A stretch of 64,000 nt of DNA from RPQJ01 sp963846315 (GTDB lineage: Bacteria; Pseudomonadota; Gammaproteobacteria; Steroidobacterales; Steroidobacteraceae): positions 62,001 through 126,000 of the forward strand of contig CAWJVM010000015.1 of assembly GCA_963846315.1 (NCBI GenBank), written 5' to 3'. Position 1 is the stretch's first letter. Each line of letters opens with the position of its first letter. Below, in pieces: positions 26,092 through 35,626 of the stretch. The notes under the pieces were generated by a model that was given only the letters and a program-made list of their open reading frames with translations, had not been told where the DNA came from and did no database searches. The position numbers were made by a program, and so were the translations under genes.

Positions 26092-28445
26092 TCAGGGTCT
26101 GGGCGCGGAGGGAAGCGAGGAGTATCCCCGAATCGCTTCGCGCAGGAAAGCTTCGTTGTCCACTCCGACACTGGACAAACCCTTCAGTTCCAGCTGCAGG
26201 CCGATCGACGTTTCGGCATCACCCGAGCGGCTGGAGACGAAGCGACGCGTAATCACGCGCACAGCCCAGCAACACGACGAATATTCGACGCCCAGGAACT
26301 GGTCCAGGGTCTTGTCTTCCTGCAGCGAGTAGACCCAGCGCGCGAAGCCGCGCCACTGGTTGGTGATCGGCCAGGCGCCCGAGACGTCGACCTGCTCGAG
26401 CAGGTCGCGCCGGAAGCGGTAGCCTGCGTTGATCACCCGGCCCGGCGAGGGGTTGTACTGCACGAAGCTCTCGGACCGCTCGCCCTGGGTCTCGTCCGGG
26501 TTCCACTGGTAGGCAAAGCGCGCGTTCCAGTTCTTGAAGGCGTTGAGTTCGACTTCGGCGACGACGTCCGACGTCGAGCGATCGCGCACGGGCTCGCCCG
26601 GCAGCGTGACGCGCGGATCCTGGAAGTAGTACGCCTGGCCGAGCGTGGCGCTCAGGAACTGGCGGCCGCGGCTCGCATCGAGCAGGCGAGTGGTGACGCC
26701 GACGCTGACCTGGTTTGCGTCGCCGATCCGGTCCGGGCCGACGTAGCGGTTGGTCCGGAACAGCTGCACCAGGTTCAGGTCGGGAATGCCGGTGTCGAAG
26801 ACGGGCAGGTTGTCCTGGTTCTCGTACGGCACGTACAGGTAGAGCATCCGCGGTTCGAGCGTCTGGATGCGGTTGCCTTTCGATCCCGATGCACGCTCCA
26901 GCGTGAAACCCGCGTCGAGGCTGGCTGACGGCAGCGCACGATCCGGTGAATCGTCGGCACCCGCGCGACGTCGTCGAGCAGGTACTGGGTGTAACGGTAT
27001 GCGCCGCCCGCGGCGAAGAACGCGCCGTTGCGGTCGACGCGCCATTCGAGCGCAGGCTCGGCATCGAGGCGCACGCCCTGCGGGCCCAGGTCGCGCTGGA
27101 AATTGGTGGCTTCGGCAAACACGGAGCCCGACAGGTCGCCGGCGAAGTCGCGCCAGCGCCCGAGGGCGGTGAGCTGCGGGACGATGCGGTAGGGCTCGTC
27201 CTCGAGGGCCAGCGAGTCGTCGATGACCTGGTAGCCCTGCGCGCGGGCGTTGAAAGACCAGGCGTCCAGGTCGTGACGCAGTTCGATGTAGCGATTGACG
27301 AACTGGACGCTGGTACCCTCGAAGCCGACACCGAAGTCCTCGAAGTAGTCGTTGTCGCTGACGTTGGTGGCGTCGATCTGCAGTCGTGTCCGCGGTGCGA
27401 GGCGCGTGACGTGCCGCCAGTCGACGACGCCGCGCGATTCGCCCGTTTCCTGGTCGTGCACGAGGTATTCGACGTTGAGCTGGCTGCGGCTGCGCTCGCT
27501 CAGGAAGCGGAACTCCGGATCGAGCCGGACGCCACGCGACGAATACCAGCGCGTGGTGAGCGTGGCATCGTAATTCTCGGCGAGGTTCCAGTAGTACGGC
27601 ACCGCAATCTGCGTGCCGGTGCGACTGCCGCTGCCGATCGTCGGGAACAGCAGGCCGGACTTGCGCTGGTCACCCACGGGAAACGAAATCCACGGCGTGT
27701 AGAACACCGGCACGCCGAGAAACTCGACCCGCACCTCGCGACCGGTGCCGACGAGGTTCTTCTGGTCGATGTCGATCGAGCCCGCATTGAGACTCCAGTC
27801 CTCGTTGCCTGGTGGGCAGGCCGTGTAGCGCACGCCCTCGAGGCCGATGAGTCCGGACTGCGAGACCGTCGCATTCCTGGCCGCACCGCGCACCGACTGG
27901 TCGACCAGTTCGAATTCGGCGCCTTCGAACGCGCCCACGCCGCCTTCCTGGAACGAGCCGCCCTTGCCGCGCACGTGCATCTGCGGGTCGAGGAACTCGA
28001 CGTTGCCGTTGAGTTCGACGCTGCGCTGTTCCGCGTTGATCGAGGCCTGGTCGGCGGTGAGCAGGCGTTGACCCATGCGAATCTGGACGTTGCCGCTCAG
28101 TTCGGCATCGCCGGCCCGGCCCAGTTCGCCGGTGTCGCTGGTGACATGGATCTGCGGGTCGTCCGGATCGGCCTTGAGCAGTTCGTCGAGGCGCGGATCG
28201 ACGACGGCCTCGACGGCGCAACGGTCGGCGGCGCGCGCCGATGCGGCGGCTGTTGCGGGAACCGCGACCGGCGGCGGTGCCTGTGAATCAACCTGTGCCT
28301 GCTCCTGAGCCTGGGCCGCCGCCGCCCCGAGCCATGCGCAGGCTGCCGCTTGCCGCAGGATGGCCTGCAGCGCCCGTTGCAGGCGCGGGGAACCGGGCGC
28401 GTCGTCGTCATCCGCGTGATTATAATTGCGCGCGATTCGCCGCAT
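26092..28445 (-). CDS. lptD: LPS-assembly protein LptD, frameshifted
   Basis: Two frames together give an about 780-residue LptD. The first (28445 to about 26955) holds the periplasmic jellyroll (LTADQASINAEQRSVELNGN, a Cys in RYTACPPGNEDW) and the start of the barrel (VPYYWNLAENYDATLTTR). The second (about 26955-26092) holds the C-terminal barrel, including QTLEPRMLYLYVPYENQ and the paired cysteines SSCCW. The frame changes once near 26945-26965. LptD inserts LPS into the outer leaflet, is normally essential, and so is probably intact in the cell. The start is uncertain: the ATG at 28445 gives an unusually acidic n-region (DDDD); an ATG in another frame at 28411 would need one more indel. 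Confidence 0.9.
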
Positions 28446-28489
28446 CCGACTATTGCCTGCCCGTTTACCAGCCCTTGCGGGGTCCCTGT

Positions 28490-29548
28490 TTGCACGACAC
28501 ACGCCCGCATTCGCCGGTCACGGGCCAGGATGATCCACGCCTTGCCCTGCTGCGCCAGTGGCTCGAGCGGGACCTCGGTTTCCGTCAGTACGGCATCGCG
28601 CCGGCCTCCGCCGACGCCAGCTTCCGTCGGTATTTCCGCGTGACGCGCGCGGGACAGGCCGCCTTGATCGTCATGGATGCGCCTCCCGGCAAGGAAGACG
28701 TCGGTCCTTACCTGCGCGTCGCGGCCATGCTGCAGGAGATCGGCGTCCACGGTCCGCGCGTCCTCGAACGTTCTGAACGGGACGGATTCCTGCTGCTGAC
28801 CGACCTCGGCACGACGATGTACCTGCCGGAGCTCACCAAGCCAGGACAGGCCGACCCGCTGTATGCGGATGCGCTGGCAGCACTGGTGCAGATCCAGTCG
28901 CGCGGCGCCCAAGCCGCCGGGCAGCTGCCGCCGTACGACGAGCAACTGCTGCGATTCGAGATGAGCCTGTTTCCCGACTGGTTGCTGCAACGACACCTGT
29001 CGCTGGAGCTGAGTCCACGCGAAACGCAGGTGCTGCAGGCCGGGATGGACGCGCTGGTCGTCAACGCGCTCGAGCAGCCGCAGGTGTTCGTGCATCGCGA
29101 CTACCACTCGCGCAACCTGATGGTCTGCCCGGAGGCCAACCCTGGCATCATCGACTTCCAGGACGCCGTGCGCGGCGGCTGCACCTACGACCTGGTATCG
29201 CTGCTGCGCGACAGCTACATCGCCTGGCCGCAGGAGCGTGTCGTCGCGTGGGCCCTCGCGTTTCGTCGCATGGCGCTGGCGGCGGGTCTCGCGGCCGGCC
29301 GTGATGACAGGCAGTTCCTGCGCTGGTTCGACCTGATGGGCGTGCAGCGGCATCTCAAGGTCGGCGGTATTTTCGCGCGGCTTTGCCATCGCGACGGCAA
29401 GGCTGGGTACCTCGCCGACATTCCACGCACGTTGCAGTACGCGGTGAACTCGTGCGCACGCCACGCGGATTTCGGCGAACTCGGCGAACTGATCGGCCAG
29501 CGCGTACTGCCGGCAGTGCTTGCCAGCCTCGAAGGTAACGCACGTTGA
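28490..29548 (+). CDS. amgK: Aminoglycoside phosphotransferase-fold sugar kinase, AmgK-like
   Basis: 352 residues from a TTG at 28490; no earlier or closer ATG exists in frame and GGGG lies just upstream. The fold motifs are FRRYFRVT (nucleotide loop), the Brenner-type catalytic VHRDYHSRNLMV near 200, and the metal-binding IIDFQDAVRGG near 217. AmgK phosphorylates N-acetylmuramate and N-acetylglucosamine at C1 during murein recycling, and MurU, encoded immediately downstream with overlapping codons, uridylylates the product. The pair beside lptD is the same arrangement as in Pseudomonas. A TATAAT at 28421-28426 may be its -10 box. Confidence 0.9.
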   Translation: MHDTRPHSPVTGQDDPRLALLRQWLERDLGFRQYGIAPASADASFRRYFRVTRAGQAALIVMDAPPGKEDVGPYLRVAAMLQEIGVHGPRVLERSERDGFLLLTDLGTTMYLPELTKPGQADPLYADALAALVQIQSRGAQAAGQLPPYDEQLLRFEMSLFPDWLLQRHLSLELSPRETQVLQAGMDALVVNALEQPQVFVHRDYHSRNLMVCPEANPGIIDFQDAVRGGCTYDLVSLLRDSYIAWPQERVVAWALAFRRMALAAGLAAGRDDRQFLRWFDLMGVQRHLKVGGIFARLCHRDGKAGYLADIPRTLQYAVNSCARHADFGELGELIGQRVLPAVLASLEGNAR

Positions 29549-30279
29549 AAGCCATGATCCTGGCGGCGGGCAAGGGCGAGCGCATGCGACCGCTCACGCT
29601 CGACCGGCCGAAGCCGCTGCTCGACGTAGGCGGCATGGCGCTGATCGAGCATCACCTGTATGCGCTGTCGTCGGCAGGTTTCAGCGAAGTCGTCGTCAAC
29701 CTGTCGTGGCTCGGCGAGCAGATCCCGGCCACGCTGGGCGATGGTTCCCGTTATGGGTTGAGCATCGCGTACAGCCCGGAAGGACCTGAGCCGCTCGAGA
29801 CCGGCGGTGGCATCTTCCGCGCGTTGCCACTGCTGTGCCCGATCGGCGTCGAACCGTTCCTGGTGCTGAACGGCGACGTCTGGATGCAGTACTCGTTCGG
29901 GGACCTGCGGGAGAAATATTCGCAAGGGCTGCCGGGCAAGGACCAGGCGCACCTCGTGCTGGTGCCGAACCCCGACCACAACCGCCAGGGCGACTTTGCC
30001 GTCGACGCGGGACGCATGGTCGAGCCTGTCCCCGGAATGGTGCCAGACACCGCGGTCGCCACCAGGATCGCGGCGCTGCCGAGCTATACCTTCTCGGGAC
30101 TCGGCGTGTATCACCCGTCGCTCTTCAACGCCTGCGCGGACGGCAGGTTCAAGCTCGCGCCGCTGCTGCGGACCGCAGCGGTCAACGCTCGTGTCAGCGT
30201 GGAGGTGTTCGAAGGCGACTGGCTCGACATCGGCACGCCGGAGCGCCTCGCCGCGTTGAACGCACGACTTCGCTCGTGA
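29545..30279 (+). CDS. murU: N-acetylmuramate alpha-1-phosphate uridylyltransferase
   Basis: 244 residues. The TTG start at 29545 overlaps the amgK stop and yields the family-typical MKAMILAAGKGERMRPLT; an ATG at 29554 is possible. Other nucleotidyltransferase motifs: DRPKPLLDVGG, EPLETGGGIFRAL, VLNGDVWM (metal Asp), and WLDIGTPERLAAL at the C-terminus. It makes UDP-MurNAc from MurNAc-1-phosphate, a recycling route that bypasses early murein synthesis and contributes to fosfomycin tolerance in pseudomonads. Confidence 0.93.
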   Translation: MKAMILAAGKGERMRPLTLDRPKPLLDVGGMALIEHHLYALSSAGFSEVVVNLSWLGEQIPATLGDGSRYGLSIAYSPEGPEPLETGGGIFRALPLLCPIGVEPFLVLNGDVWMQYSFGDLREKYSQGLPGKDQAHLVLVPNPDHNRQGDFAVDAGRMVEPVPGMVPDTAVATRIAALPSYTFSGLGVYHPSLFNACADGRFKLAPLLRTAAVNARVSVEVFEGDWLDIGTPERLAALNARLRS

Positions 30280-30319
30280 CCGGGCCGCAACGCGCGCGCC
30301 GCAAGTACAATGCCCGGCC

Positions 30320-31366
30320 ATGAGCGAATTCAAGGGCATCCCCGTCGTCACTGGCGCCAAGACGGCGGCCACCAGCGGCGAGAAATACCAGACGGCCCAG
30401 GGGTTTACGGCGATCCGTGACGGCATCAAGGCCGCCGCGTCCAGCACTCCGGTGACGCCCGCGGGGCGCAAACCCAGCTGGCTGCGGGCGCCGATGCCGG
30501 CAGGCCGCGGTTTCGAGACCGTCAAGCAGACGGTGCGCGAACACCGTCTCGCCACCGTCTGCGAAGAAGCCAAGTGTCCAAACATCGGCGAGTGCTGGAA
30601 CGCGGGCACGGCCACGATCATGCTGATGGGAGAGGTCTGCACGCGCGCCTGCCGCTTCTGTGCAGTGGATACCGGCAACCCGCGCGGCTGGCTCGATGCG
30701 GACGAACCGGCCAACGCCGCGCGCACGGTGCAGCTGATGCAGCTCAAGTACGTCGTGTTGACGTCAGTCAACCGTGACGACCTGCCCGACGGTGGCGCGG
30801 CGCACTTCGCCGCCTGCGTCCGCGCGATCAAGCGCCTGAATCCCGCCACCGCCGTCGAGGCGCTCACGCCGGACTTCCAGGGCGTGATGACGGACGTCGC
30901 GACGGTCGTCGACAGCGGTCTCGACGTCTTCGCGCAGAACGTCGAGACGGTCCGCCGGCTCACCCACCCAGTGCGCGATCCGCGTGCATCGTACGAGCAG
31001 ACGCTGGCGGTGCTGGCGCAAGCGAAGCAGCATCGCCGCGAGCAGGGCGACGTGCGGGTCAAGACCAGCCTGATGCTCGGCCTCGGCGAAACCGAAGCGG
31101 AAATCTTCGAGACGATGCGCGACCTGCGCGACGCCGGCGTCGACCTGCTGACGCTGGGCCAGTACCTGCGTCCCACGGCCAACCACCTGAGCGTCGAGCG
31201 CTTCGTGACGCCCGAGGAATTCGAACGGTATCGCCGGCACGCGCTGGAACTCGGTTTCGTCGAATGCGTGTCGGGTCCGCTCGTGCGCTCGAGCTACCGC
31301 GCCGAACAGGCGCTCGCCGGCAACAACGCCGGCCTGGCTGCAGGCGGGCTCGCCAGGCGTGGCTGA
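30320..31366 (+). CDS. lipA: Lipoyl synthase
   Basis: 348 residues. Both 4Fe-4S sites are visible: the auxiliary cluster CEEAKCPNIGEC near residue 81 and the radical-SAM CTRACRFC near 108. The C-terminal serine ligand region GPLVRSSYRAEQ is present. LipA inserts two sulfurs into the octanoyl group on E2 and GcvH subunits. About 70 N-terminal residues precede the family core, longer than in E. coli. The lipB start overlaps its end by 8 bp. Confidence 0.97.
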   Translation: MSEFKGIPVVTGAKTAATSGEKYQTAQGFTAIRDGIKAAASSTPVTPAGRKPSWLRAPMPAGRGFETVKQTVREHRLATVCEEAKCPNIGECWNAGTATIMLMGEVCTRACRFCAVDTGNPRGWLDADEPANAARTVQLMQLKYVVLTSVNRDDLPDGGAAHFAACVRAIKRLNPATAVEALTPDFQGVMTDVATVVDSGLDVFAQNVETVRRLTHPVRDPRASYEQTLAVLAQAKQHRREQGDVRVKTSLMLGLGETEAEIFETMRDLRDAGVDLLTLGQYLRPTANHLSVERFVTPEEFERYRRHALELGFVECVSGPLVRSSYRAEQALAGNNAGLAAGGLARRG

Positions 31367-32078
31367 ACTCGATGCATCGGTAGAGCCGCTGCACGCGCTG
31401 CAGGCCGTTCCGGCACCGGCGCTGAAATGGCTCGGTTGCGTCGACTACGAGCCGACCTGGCGCGCGATGCAGAGCCGCACCGATGCCGCCACGCACGCCA
31501 CAGCGGACGAAATCTGGTTCCTCGAGCATCCACCCGTGTTCACCATGGGCATGAATGCGAAGGTCGAGCACCTGCTCGCTCCGGGCACGATCCCGGTGGT
31601 CAACATCGATCGCGGCGGTCAGGTCACCTACCACGGACCCGGCCAGCTGGTCGTCTATCCGTTGCTGGACCTGTCGCGGCAACAGTTGGGCGTGCGAGCG
31701 CTCGTCGAAGGCATCGAGGGCGCCGTGATTGCGACACTGGCCGCCTGGGGCATCGAGGCCTGCGGCAAGCGCGATGCCCCGGGTGTTTACGTCGGCGGCC
31801 GCAAGATCGCGAGCGTCGGGTTGCGCATCCGGCGCGGCCGCTCGTACCACGGCCTGGCGCTCAACGTCGCGATGGACCTCGAGCCTTTTGCGCGGATCAA
31901 CCCGTGCGGCTACGCCGGACTGGAAATGACGCAGGTCAGCGGGCTCGGCGGGCCGTCATCGGTGCGCGACGTCGGCGAGGCCATGGCGCCGCACCTGCTG
32001 CACTCGCTCGGGTTCGAGCGGGCGCTGTCCGATCACAACGCGACCAGCACCTGGCTGCAGGACGTGAGCTCCCGGTAG
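31359..32078 (+). CDS. lipB: Octanoyltransferase
   Basis: 239 residues from a GTG at 31359. Motifs: FLEHPPVFTMGMNAKVEHLL, RGGQVTYHGPGQLVVYPLLDL, GRKIASVGLRIRRG (with the essential Lys), and the catalytic Cys in NPCGYAGLEMTQV. LipB transfers octanoate from acyl carrier protein to lipoyl domains, giving the substrate for LipA. Its last 46 bases overlap the end of the convergent DUF493 gene, and both C-termini look genuine. Confidence 0.97.
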   Translation: MAELDASVEPLHALQAVPAPALKWLGCVDYEPTWRAMQSRTDAATHATADEIWFLEHPPVFTMGMNAKVEHLLAPGTIPVVNIDRGGQVTYHGPGQLVVYPLLDLSRQQLGVRALVEGIEGAVIATLAAWGIEACGKRDAPGVYVGGRKIASVGLRIRRGRSYHGLALNVAMDLEPFARINPCGYAGLEMTQVSGLGGPSSVRDVGEAMAPHLLHSLGFERALSDHNATSTWLQDVSSR

Positions 32079-32318
32079 AGCGCGTCGAGCTGGGCCTTGC
32101 TGGTGGCCACCACCGTCACCGTGATCGACAGGTACTTGCCGTTGCTGCTCGGCCGCTCTTCGATGCGTTCCGGTGCGAGCGTGCCGAAATGCCGCGTCAC
32201 GATGCCCATGACGAGGCTGCGGAAATCGTCCGACGCCTGACCCATGATCTTCACCGGGAAGTCGGTGGGAAACTTGAACAGTGTTTCTTCGGGCGATGCA
32301 TGGCGGAGAATCGCTCAT
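32033..32318 (-). CDS. DUF493 (YbeD-like) family protein, frameshifted near the start
   Basis: The conserved body LFKFPTDFPVKIMG...GKYLSITVTVVATSKAQLDALYREL matches the ~90-residue DUF493/UPF0250 family, whose E. coli member YbeD lies by lipB and dacA. The family N-terminus (MSDSPP) is found at 32318 in another frame, overlapping the aminotransferase stop as ATGA; the frame changes by one base around 32292-32306. Total length is 3n+1, consistent with one inserted base. The family is thought to be a small ACT-like regulatory domain; its function is unproven. Confidence 0.85.
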
Positions 32319-33199
32319 GCATCCTCCAGCGCCGGCCGTGCGGCGATCGCGTCGAGGTGCTGCTGCAGCCGTGCATACATCGAGAGCCACGTTGCACCTG
32401 GCGTGCCCTTGCCGATGGCCGTGCCGTCCACCGACGTGACCGGCAGCACACCGCGACCCGCAGACGCGATCCAGACTTCGCTGGCCGAACGCAACTCGTC
32501 GACCGCAAACGTGCGGATCGCGACTGGCAGCCAGCCGGCCGCGAGTTCGATTACCGCGTCGCGCGAGGTGCCCGGCAGGATGCTCTGGTCGTTGGGCGGC
32601 GTGACGAGCTTGCCGTCACTGACGATGAAGACGGTGCTGGACGAGCCTTCGGTGACACGCCCGTCGCGAGTGAGTATGGCTTCGGAGCCGCCCTGGTCAT
32701 GCGCCTGCTGGCGCAACAGCACGTTGGCGAGCAGTGCGACCGACTTGATGTCGCAACGTGCCCAGCGGGTGTCTTCGAGCGTCACGGCGGCGAGCCCGCG
32801 CTCGAGCAGCGCCCGCGCCGGCTGCGGGTACGGGCTGACAAAAGCGAAACCCGTCGGCTCGACCGACGCGGGCGGAAACAGGTGGTTGCGACCGTACTCC
32901 TCGCCGCGCGTCACCTGCAGGTAGACGAGCAATTCCGGCGCGTTGGCCGCGGCAACGAGCGTGTCCGTCACTTCGACCCAACCCGCCAGCGGCAGCGGGT
33001 TGCGGATCCGCAGTTCGCCGAGGCTGCGGTCGAAGCGTTCGAGGTGCTGGCGCAGCCGGAACGGCCGGCCACGATGCACCGGCACCACCTCATAGGCGCC
33101 GTCGGCGAACAGGAAGCCACGGTCGAGCGGCGAAATCCTTGCCTCCGCCAGTGGCAGGAAGTCGCCGTTCAACCAGCAGGTGGGATACGGATCGGCCAT
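32315..33199 (-). CDS. D-amino-acid transaminase-like class IV aminotransferase
   Basis: 294 residues. Class IV PLP fold: WLNGDFLPLAEARISPLDRGFLFADGAYEVV at the N-terminus, the PLP lysine in ARCDIKSVALLANVLLRQQA near 155, and the phosphate-binding VTEGSSSTVFIV with LPGTSRD. It is most like D-alanine aminotransferase and makes D-glutamate/D-alanine from 2-oxo acids. Its position between dacA and DUF493-lipB supports a cell-wall D-amino-acid role. A branched-chain substrate cannot be excluded. Confidence 0.88.
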   Translation of the reverse strand: MADPYPTCWLNGDFLPLAEARISPLDRGFLFADGAYEVVPVHRGRPFRLRQHLERFDRSLGELRIRNPLPLAGWVEVTDTLVAAANAPELLVYLQVTRGEEYGRNHLFPPASVEPTGFAFVSPYPQPARALLERGLAAVTLEDTRWARCDIKSVALLANVLLRQQAHDQGGSEAILTRDGRVTEGSSSTVFIVSDGKLVTPPNDQSILPGTSRDAVIELAAGWLPVAIRTFAVDELRSASEVWIASAGRGVLPVTSVDGTAIGKGTPGATWLSMYARLQQHLDAIAARPALEDA

Positions 33200-33209
33200 G
33201 GCGGCTCCG

Positions 33210-34439
33210 TCAGTGGAAGATCAGCCGCAGGCTGTCCCAGGCGCGGCCGAAGAAGCCGGCCGCAGGAACGTCGGCGGTCGGGTACAGGTCATACGTCGCG
33301 ATCGTCTGTCCATCGACGACGACCTTGGCCTTGCCAATCGACTTGTTCTTCGCGAGCGGGGCGACCAGCGTCTCCGGCAGTTCGAACTCGGCCTTCACCG
33401 AGCTCACGTGGCCGCGCTGGCTGGTGACGTAGAGGTCGCGGTTGACGGTGAGTCCCACCTCGTCCTGCTTGCCCTTCCACACACGCACGGTCGTGAGCGG
33501 CTCGCCCGCGGCATAGATGCGCTTCGACTCGAAGAAATTGAAGCCATAGCTCAGCAGGGCGGAGCTCGCGTCTTCGCGGGCACGCATCGAATCGGTGCCC
33601 AGCACGACCGAGACCAGGCGCATGCCGTCGCGCTTGGCCGAAGTGACCAGGCAGTAGCCGGCGGCATCGGTGTGGCCCGTCTTGACGCCGTCGACCGTCG
33701 GATCGCGCCAGAGCAGGCCGTTGCGGTTCTGCTGCGTGATGCCGTTCCACGTGAACTCCTTCTGCGAGTACCACTTGTAGTACTCGGGGAACTCGTGGAC
33801 CAGCGCGCTGGCCAGCACGGCCGTATCGCGCGCGGTGGTGTAGTGCTCGGGATCGGGCATTCCGGCCGCATTCATGAAGTGGGTGCCGGTCATGCCCAGT
33901 TGCTTGGCGTACGTGTTCATCATCTGCACGAACGTCGCCTCGGTGCCGCCGACCTTCTCGGCGAGCGCCACGGTCGCGTCGTTGCCCGACACCACGATCA
34001 TGCCCTGGATCAGGTTCTCGACCGAGACCTGTTTGCCGAGCTCGACGAACATCAATGACTCTTTCGTCGCCGGTCGCCACGCATGCTCGCTGATGGTGAC
34101 CATGTCGGTGAGCTTGATGCGCCCTTCCTTGAGGGCCTTGAACACGCCGTAGGCCGTCATCAGCTTGGTCAGGCTCGCGGGTTCCTGGCGTGAATCGGGT
34201 TCGAGCGCGGCCAGCACGCGTCCGCTCTCGTGCTCGATGACGATGAAACTGCGGGCGTTGAGCTGCGGCGGCGGTGGCAGCGCCGTGGCGGGAGGCGCAG
34301 CGGACGCAGCAGTTGCCACGTCGCTGGCTCCGTTACTGGCGGCGGCCGGGTCGGCGGCGTCTTTCTTATCGGAACCGCAACCGGACAGGGCGAGGCTGGC
34401 GAGGAGTGCCAATGCAAACAGGGTCGGCTTGAACTTCAT
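33210..34439 (-). CDS. dacA: D-alanyl-D-alanine carboxypeptidase (PBP5/6 type) with lipobox
   Basis: 409 residues. Active-site motifs: nucleophile Ser in EPASLTKLM near residue 89, VVSGND near 150, and GVKTGHTDAAGY near 250. The C-terminal DacA beta domain follows, ending in an amphipathic FFGRAWDSLRLIFH that normally anchors PBP5 to the membrane face. Unusually, the N-terminal signal ends in LALSGC, a canonical lipobox at Cys21, followed by an Ala/Pro-rich linker to about residue 60, so the enzyme may be lipid-anchored. It trims terminal D-Ala from pentapeptides. The gap to mltB is 38 bp. Confidence 0.94.
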   Translation of the reverse strand: MKFKPTLFALALLASLALSGCGSDKKDAADPAAASNGASDVATAASAAPPATALPPPPQLNARSFIVIEHESGRVLAALEPDSRQEPASLTKLMTAYGVFKALKEGRIKLTDMVTISEHAWRPATKESLMFVELGKQVSVENLIQGMIVVSGNDATVALAEKVGGTEATFVQMMNTYAKQLGMTGTHFMNAAGMPDPEHYTTARDTAVLASALVHEFPEYYKWYSQKEFTWNGITQQNRNGLLWRDPTVDGVKTGHTDAAGYCLVTSAKRDGMRLVSVVLGTDSMRAREDASSALLSYGFNFFESKRIYAAGEPLTTVRVWKGKQDEVGLTVNRDLYVTSQRGHVSSVKAEFELPETLVAPLAKNKSIGKAKVVVDGQTIATYDLYPTADVPAAGFFGRAWDSLRLIFH

Positions 34440-34477
34440 TTCTGCTTGGGAACCGTGCGTGAAGGGGAGAAGGTGGA

Positions 34478-35626
34478 TTACCTGGCGCCGGCCGTCGTCG
34501 ACCAGCCGTTCGACGGCGTGACGGGTTGCGGCGCGGCAGGAACGATGGAACCGGCGGCGGGCGGCAGTGGCGAGCCCGCACGAGTAGCGGCGATTGCGTC
34601 AGCCAGGTCGCTGACCGCGCTCGCATACATGTGGCTGCGGTTGTAACGCGTGATCGCGTAGAAATTGGTGAAGCCGACGCGGTACTCGACGCCGTCCTGC
34701 ACCTTGAGCACGACCAGCATGGCCGGTGCGCTCGCCGGCAGGCTCGTCTCGAACTTGACGCCGCGTGCCCGCAGCGAGCCCACGGTCTCCGTGAGCGCCA
34801 GTTTGTCGTCCAGACCGGCCAGGTTGGCGTTGGCGGCGTCGGCGGCGACCACGACGGGTTCGCCCGCGCGCCACCCGTGCACCTTCAGGTAGTTGCCCAC
34901 GCTCGAGAAAACGTCGGCCCAGTCGTTCCAGAGATCGCGCTTGCCGTCCGCGTCGCCGTCGACGGCGAAGTTGCGGAAGCTGCTCGGCATGAACTGCGGC
35001 AGTCCCATCGCGCCGGCGTATGAGCCGACCGGAGCGAGCGGATCGAGACCTTCCTCGCGGGCCATCACGAGGTATTGCTCGAGTTCGTTGCGGAAGAACA
35101 CCTGGCGGGGCGGGTAATCGAAAGCGAGCGTCGCGAGCGCATCGATCACGCGGTACTTGCCGACGTTCTCGCCGTAGAACGTCTCGACGCCGACGATGCC
35201 GAGCAGGATGTTGACCGGGACGCCGGTCGCGGCCTGGGCCTGCTCGAGTTCCGCCTGCTTCTGGCCGTAAACCTCGGTGCCGCGCGTGATCCGGCGTTCG
35301 ATCAGGAACTTGGGTCGGTACTCGTCCCAGCGAAGCGTGCGCTCGGCAGGTTTCGCGATCGCCAGCAGGATCGCCGGCTTCGATTCGACCTGCGCCAACA
35401 GCGTGCGCAGCGGCTCCGGCTCGAAGCCGTGCTTCTTGCTCAGGTCGGCAACGAAGGCGCCGATGTCGTCGCGCGCCGGATCGAACGCCTGGGCGTGCGC
35501 CGGGACCGCGTGGCCGAGCGCGAACGCCAAAGACACGGCGACCGACAGGGCCCTCGACACGGCAGGCGGCCTGACCAAACCGGCAAGCGGGCCCGTGGCC
35601 CGTGGGGCGAGACGTTTCCGTGTCAC
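34478..35626 (-). CDS. mltB: Lytic murein transglycosylase B
   Basis: 382 residues from a GTG at 35626 that overlaps the rodA stop (GTGA). The first ~50 residues include a signal peptide (ALSVAVSLAFALGHAVPAHA). The catalytic Glu lies in GIVGVETFYGENVG near residue 145, and QFMPSSFRNFAVDGDGD-like FAVDGDADGKRDLW marks the family. The segment YAITRYNRSHMYASAV near the C-terminus is typical of MltB. It cleaves glycan strands to 1,6-anhydro products, which feed recycling. No lipobox is apparent, so it may be the soluble SltB-like form. Confidence 0.93.
   Translation of the reverse strand: MTRKRLAPRATGPLAGLVRPPAVSRALSVAVSLAFALGHAVPAHAQAFDPARDDIGAFVADLSKKHGFEPEPLRTLLAQVESKPAILLAIAKPAERTLRWDEYRPKFLIERRITRGTEVYGQKQAELEQAQAATGVPVNILLGIVGVETFYGENVGKYRVIDALATLAFDYPPRQVFFRNELEQYLVMAREEGLDPLAPVGSYAGAMGLPQFMPSSFRNFAVDGDADGKRDLWNDWADVFSSVGNYLKVHGWRAGEPVVVAADAANANLAGLDDKLALTETVGSLRARGVKFETSLPASAPAMLVVLKVQDGVEYRVGFTNFYAITRYNRSHMYASAVSDLADAIAATRAGSPLPPAAGSIVPAAPQPVTPSNGWSTTAGAR

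Noticed and set aside
31427..33427. 666-codon open frame across lipB, DUF493 and the aminotransferase
   Set aside because: It covers three recognisable genes in other frames and gives no family-like protein.
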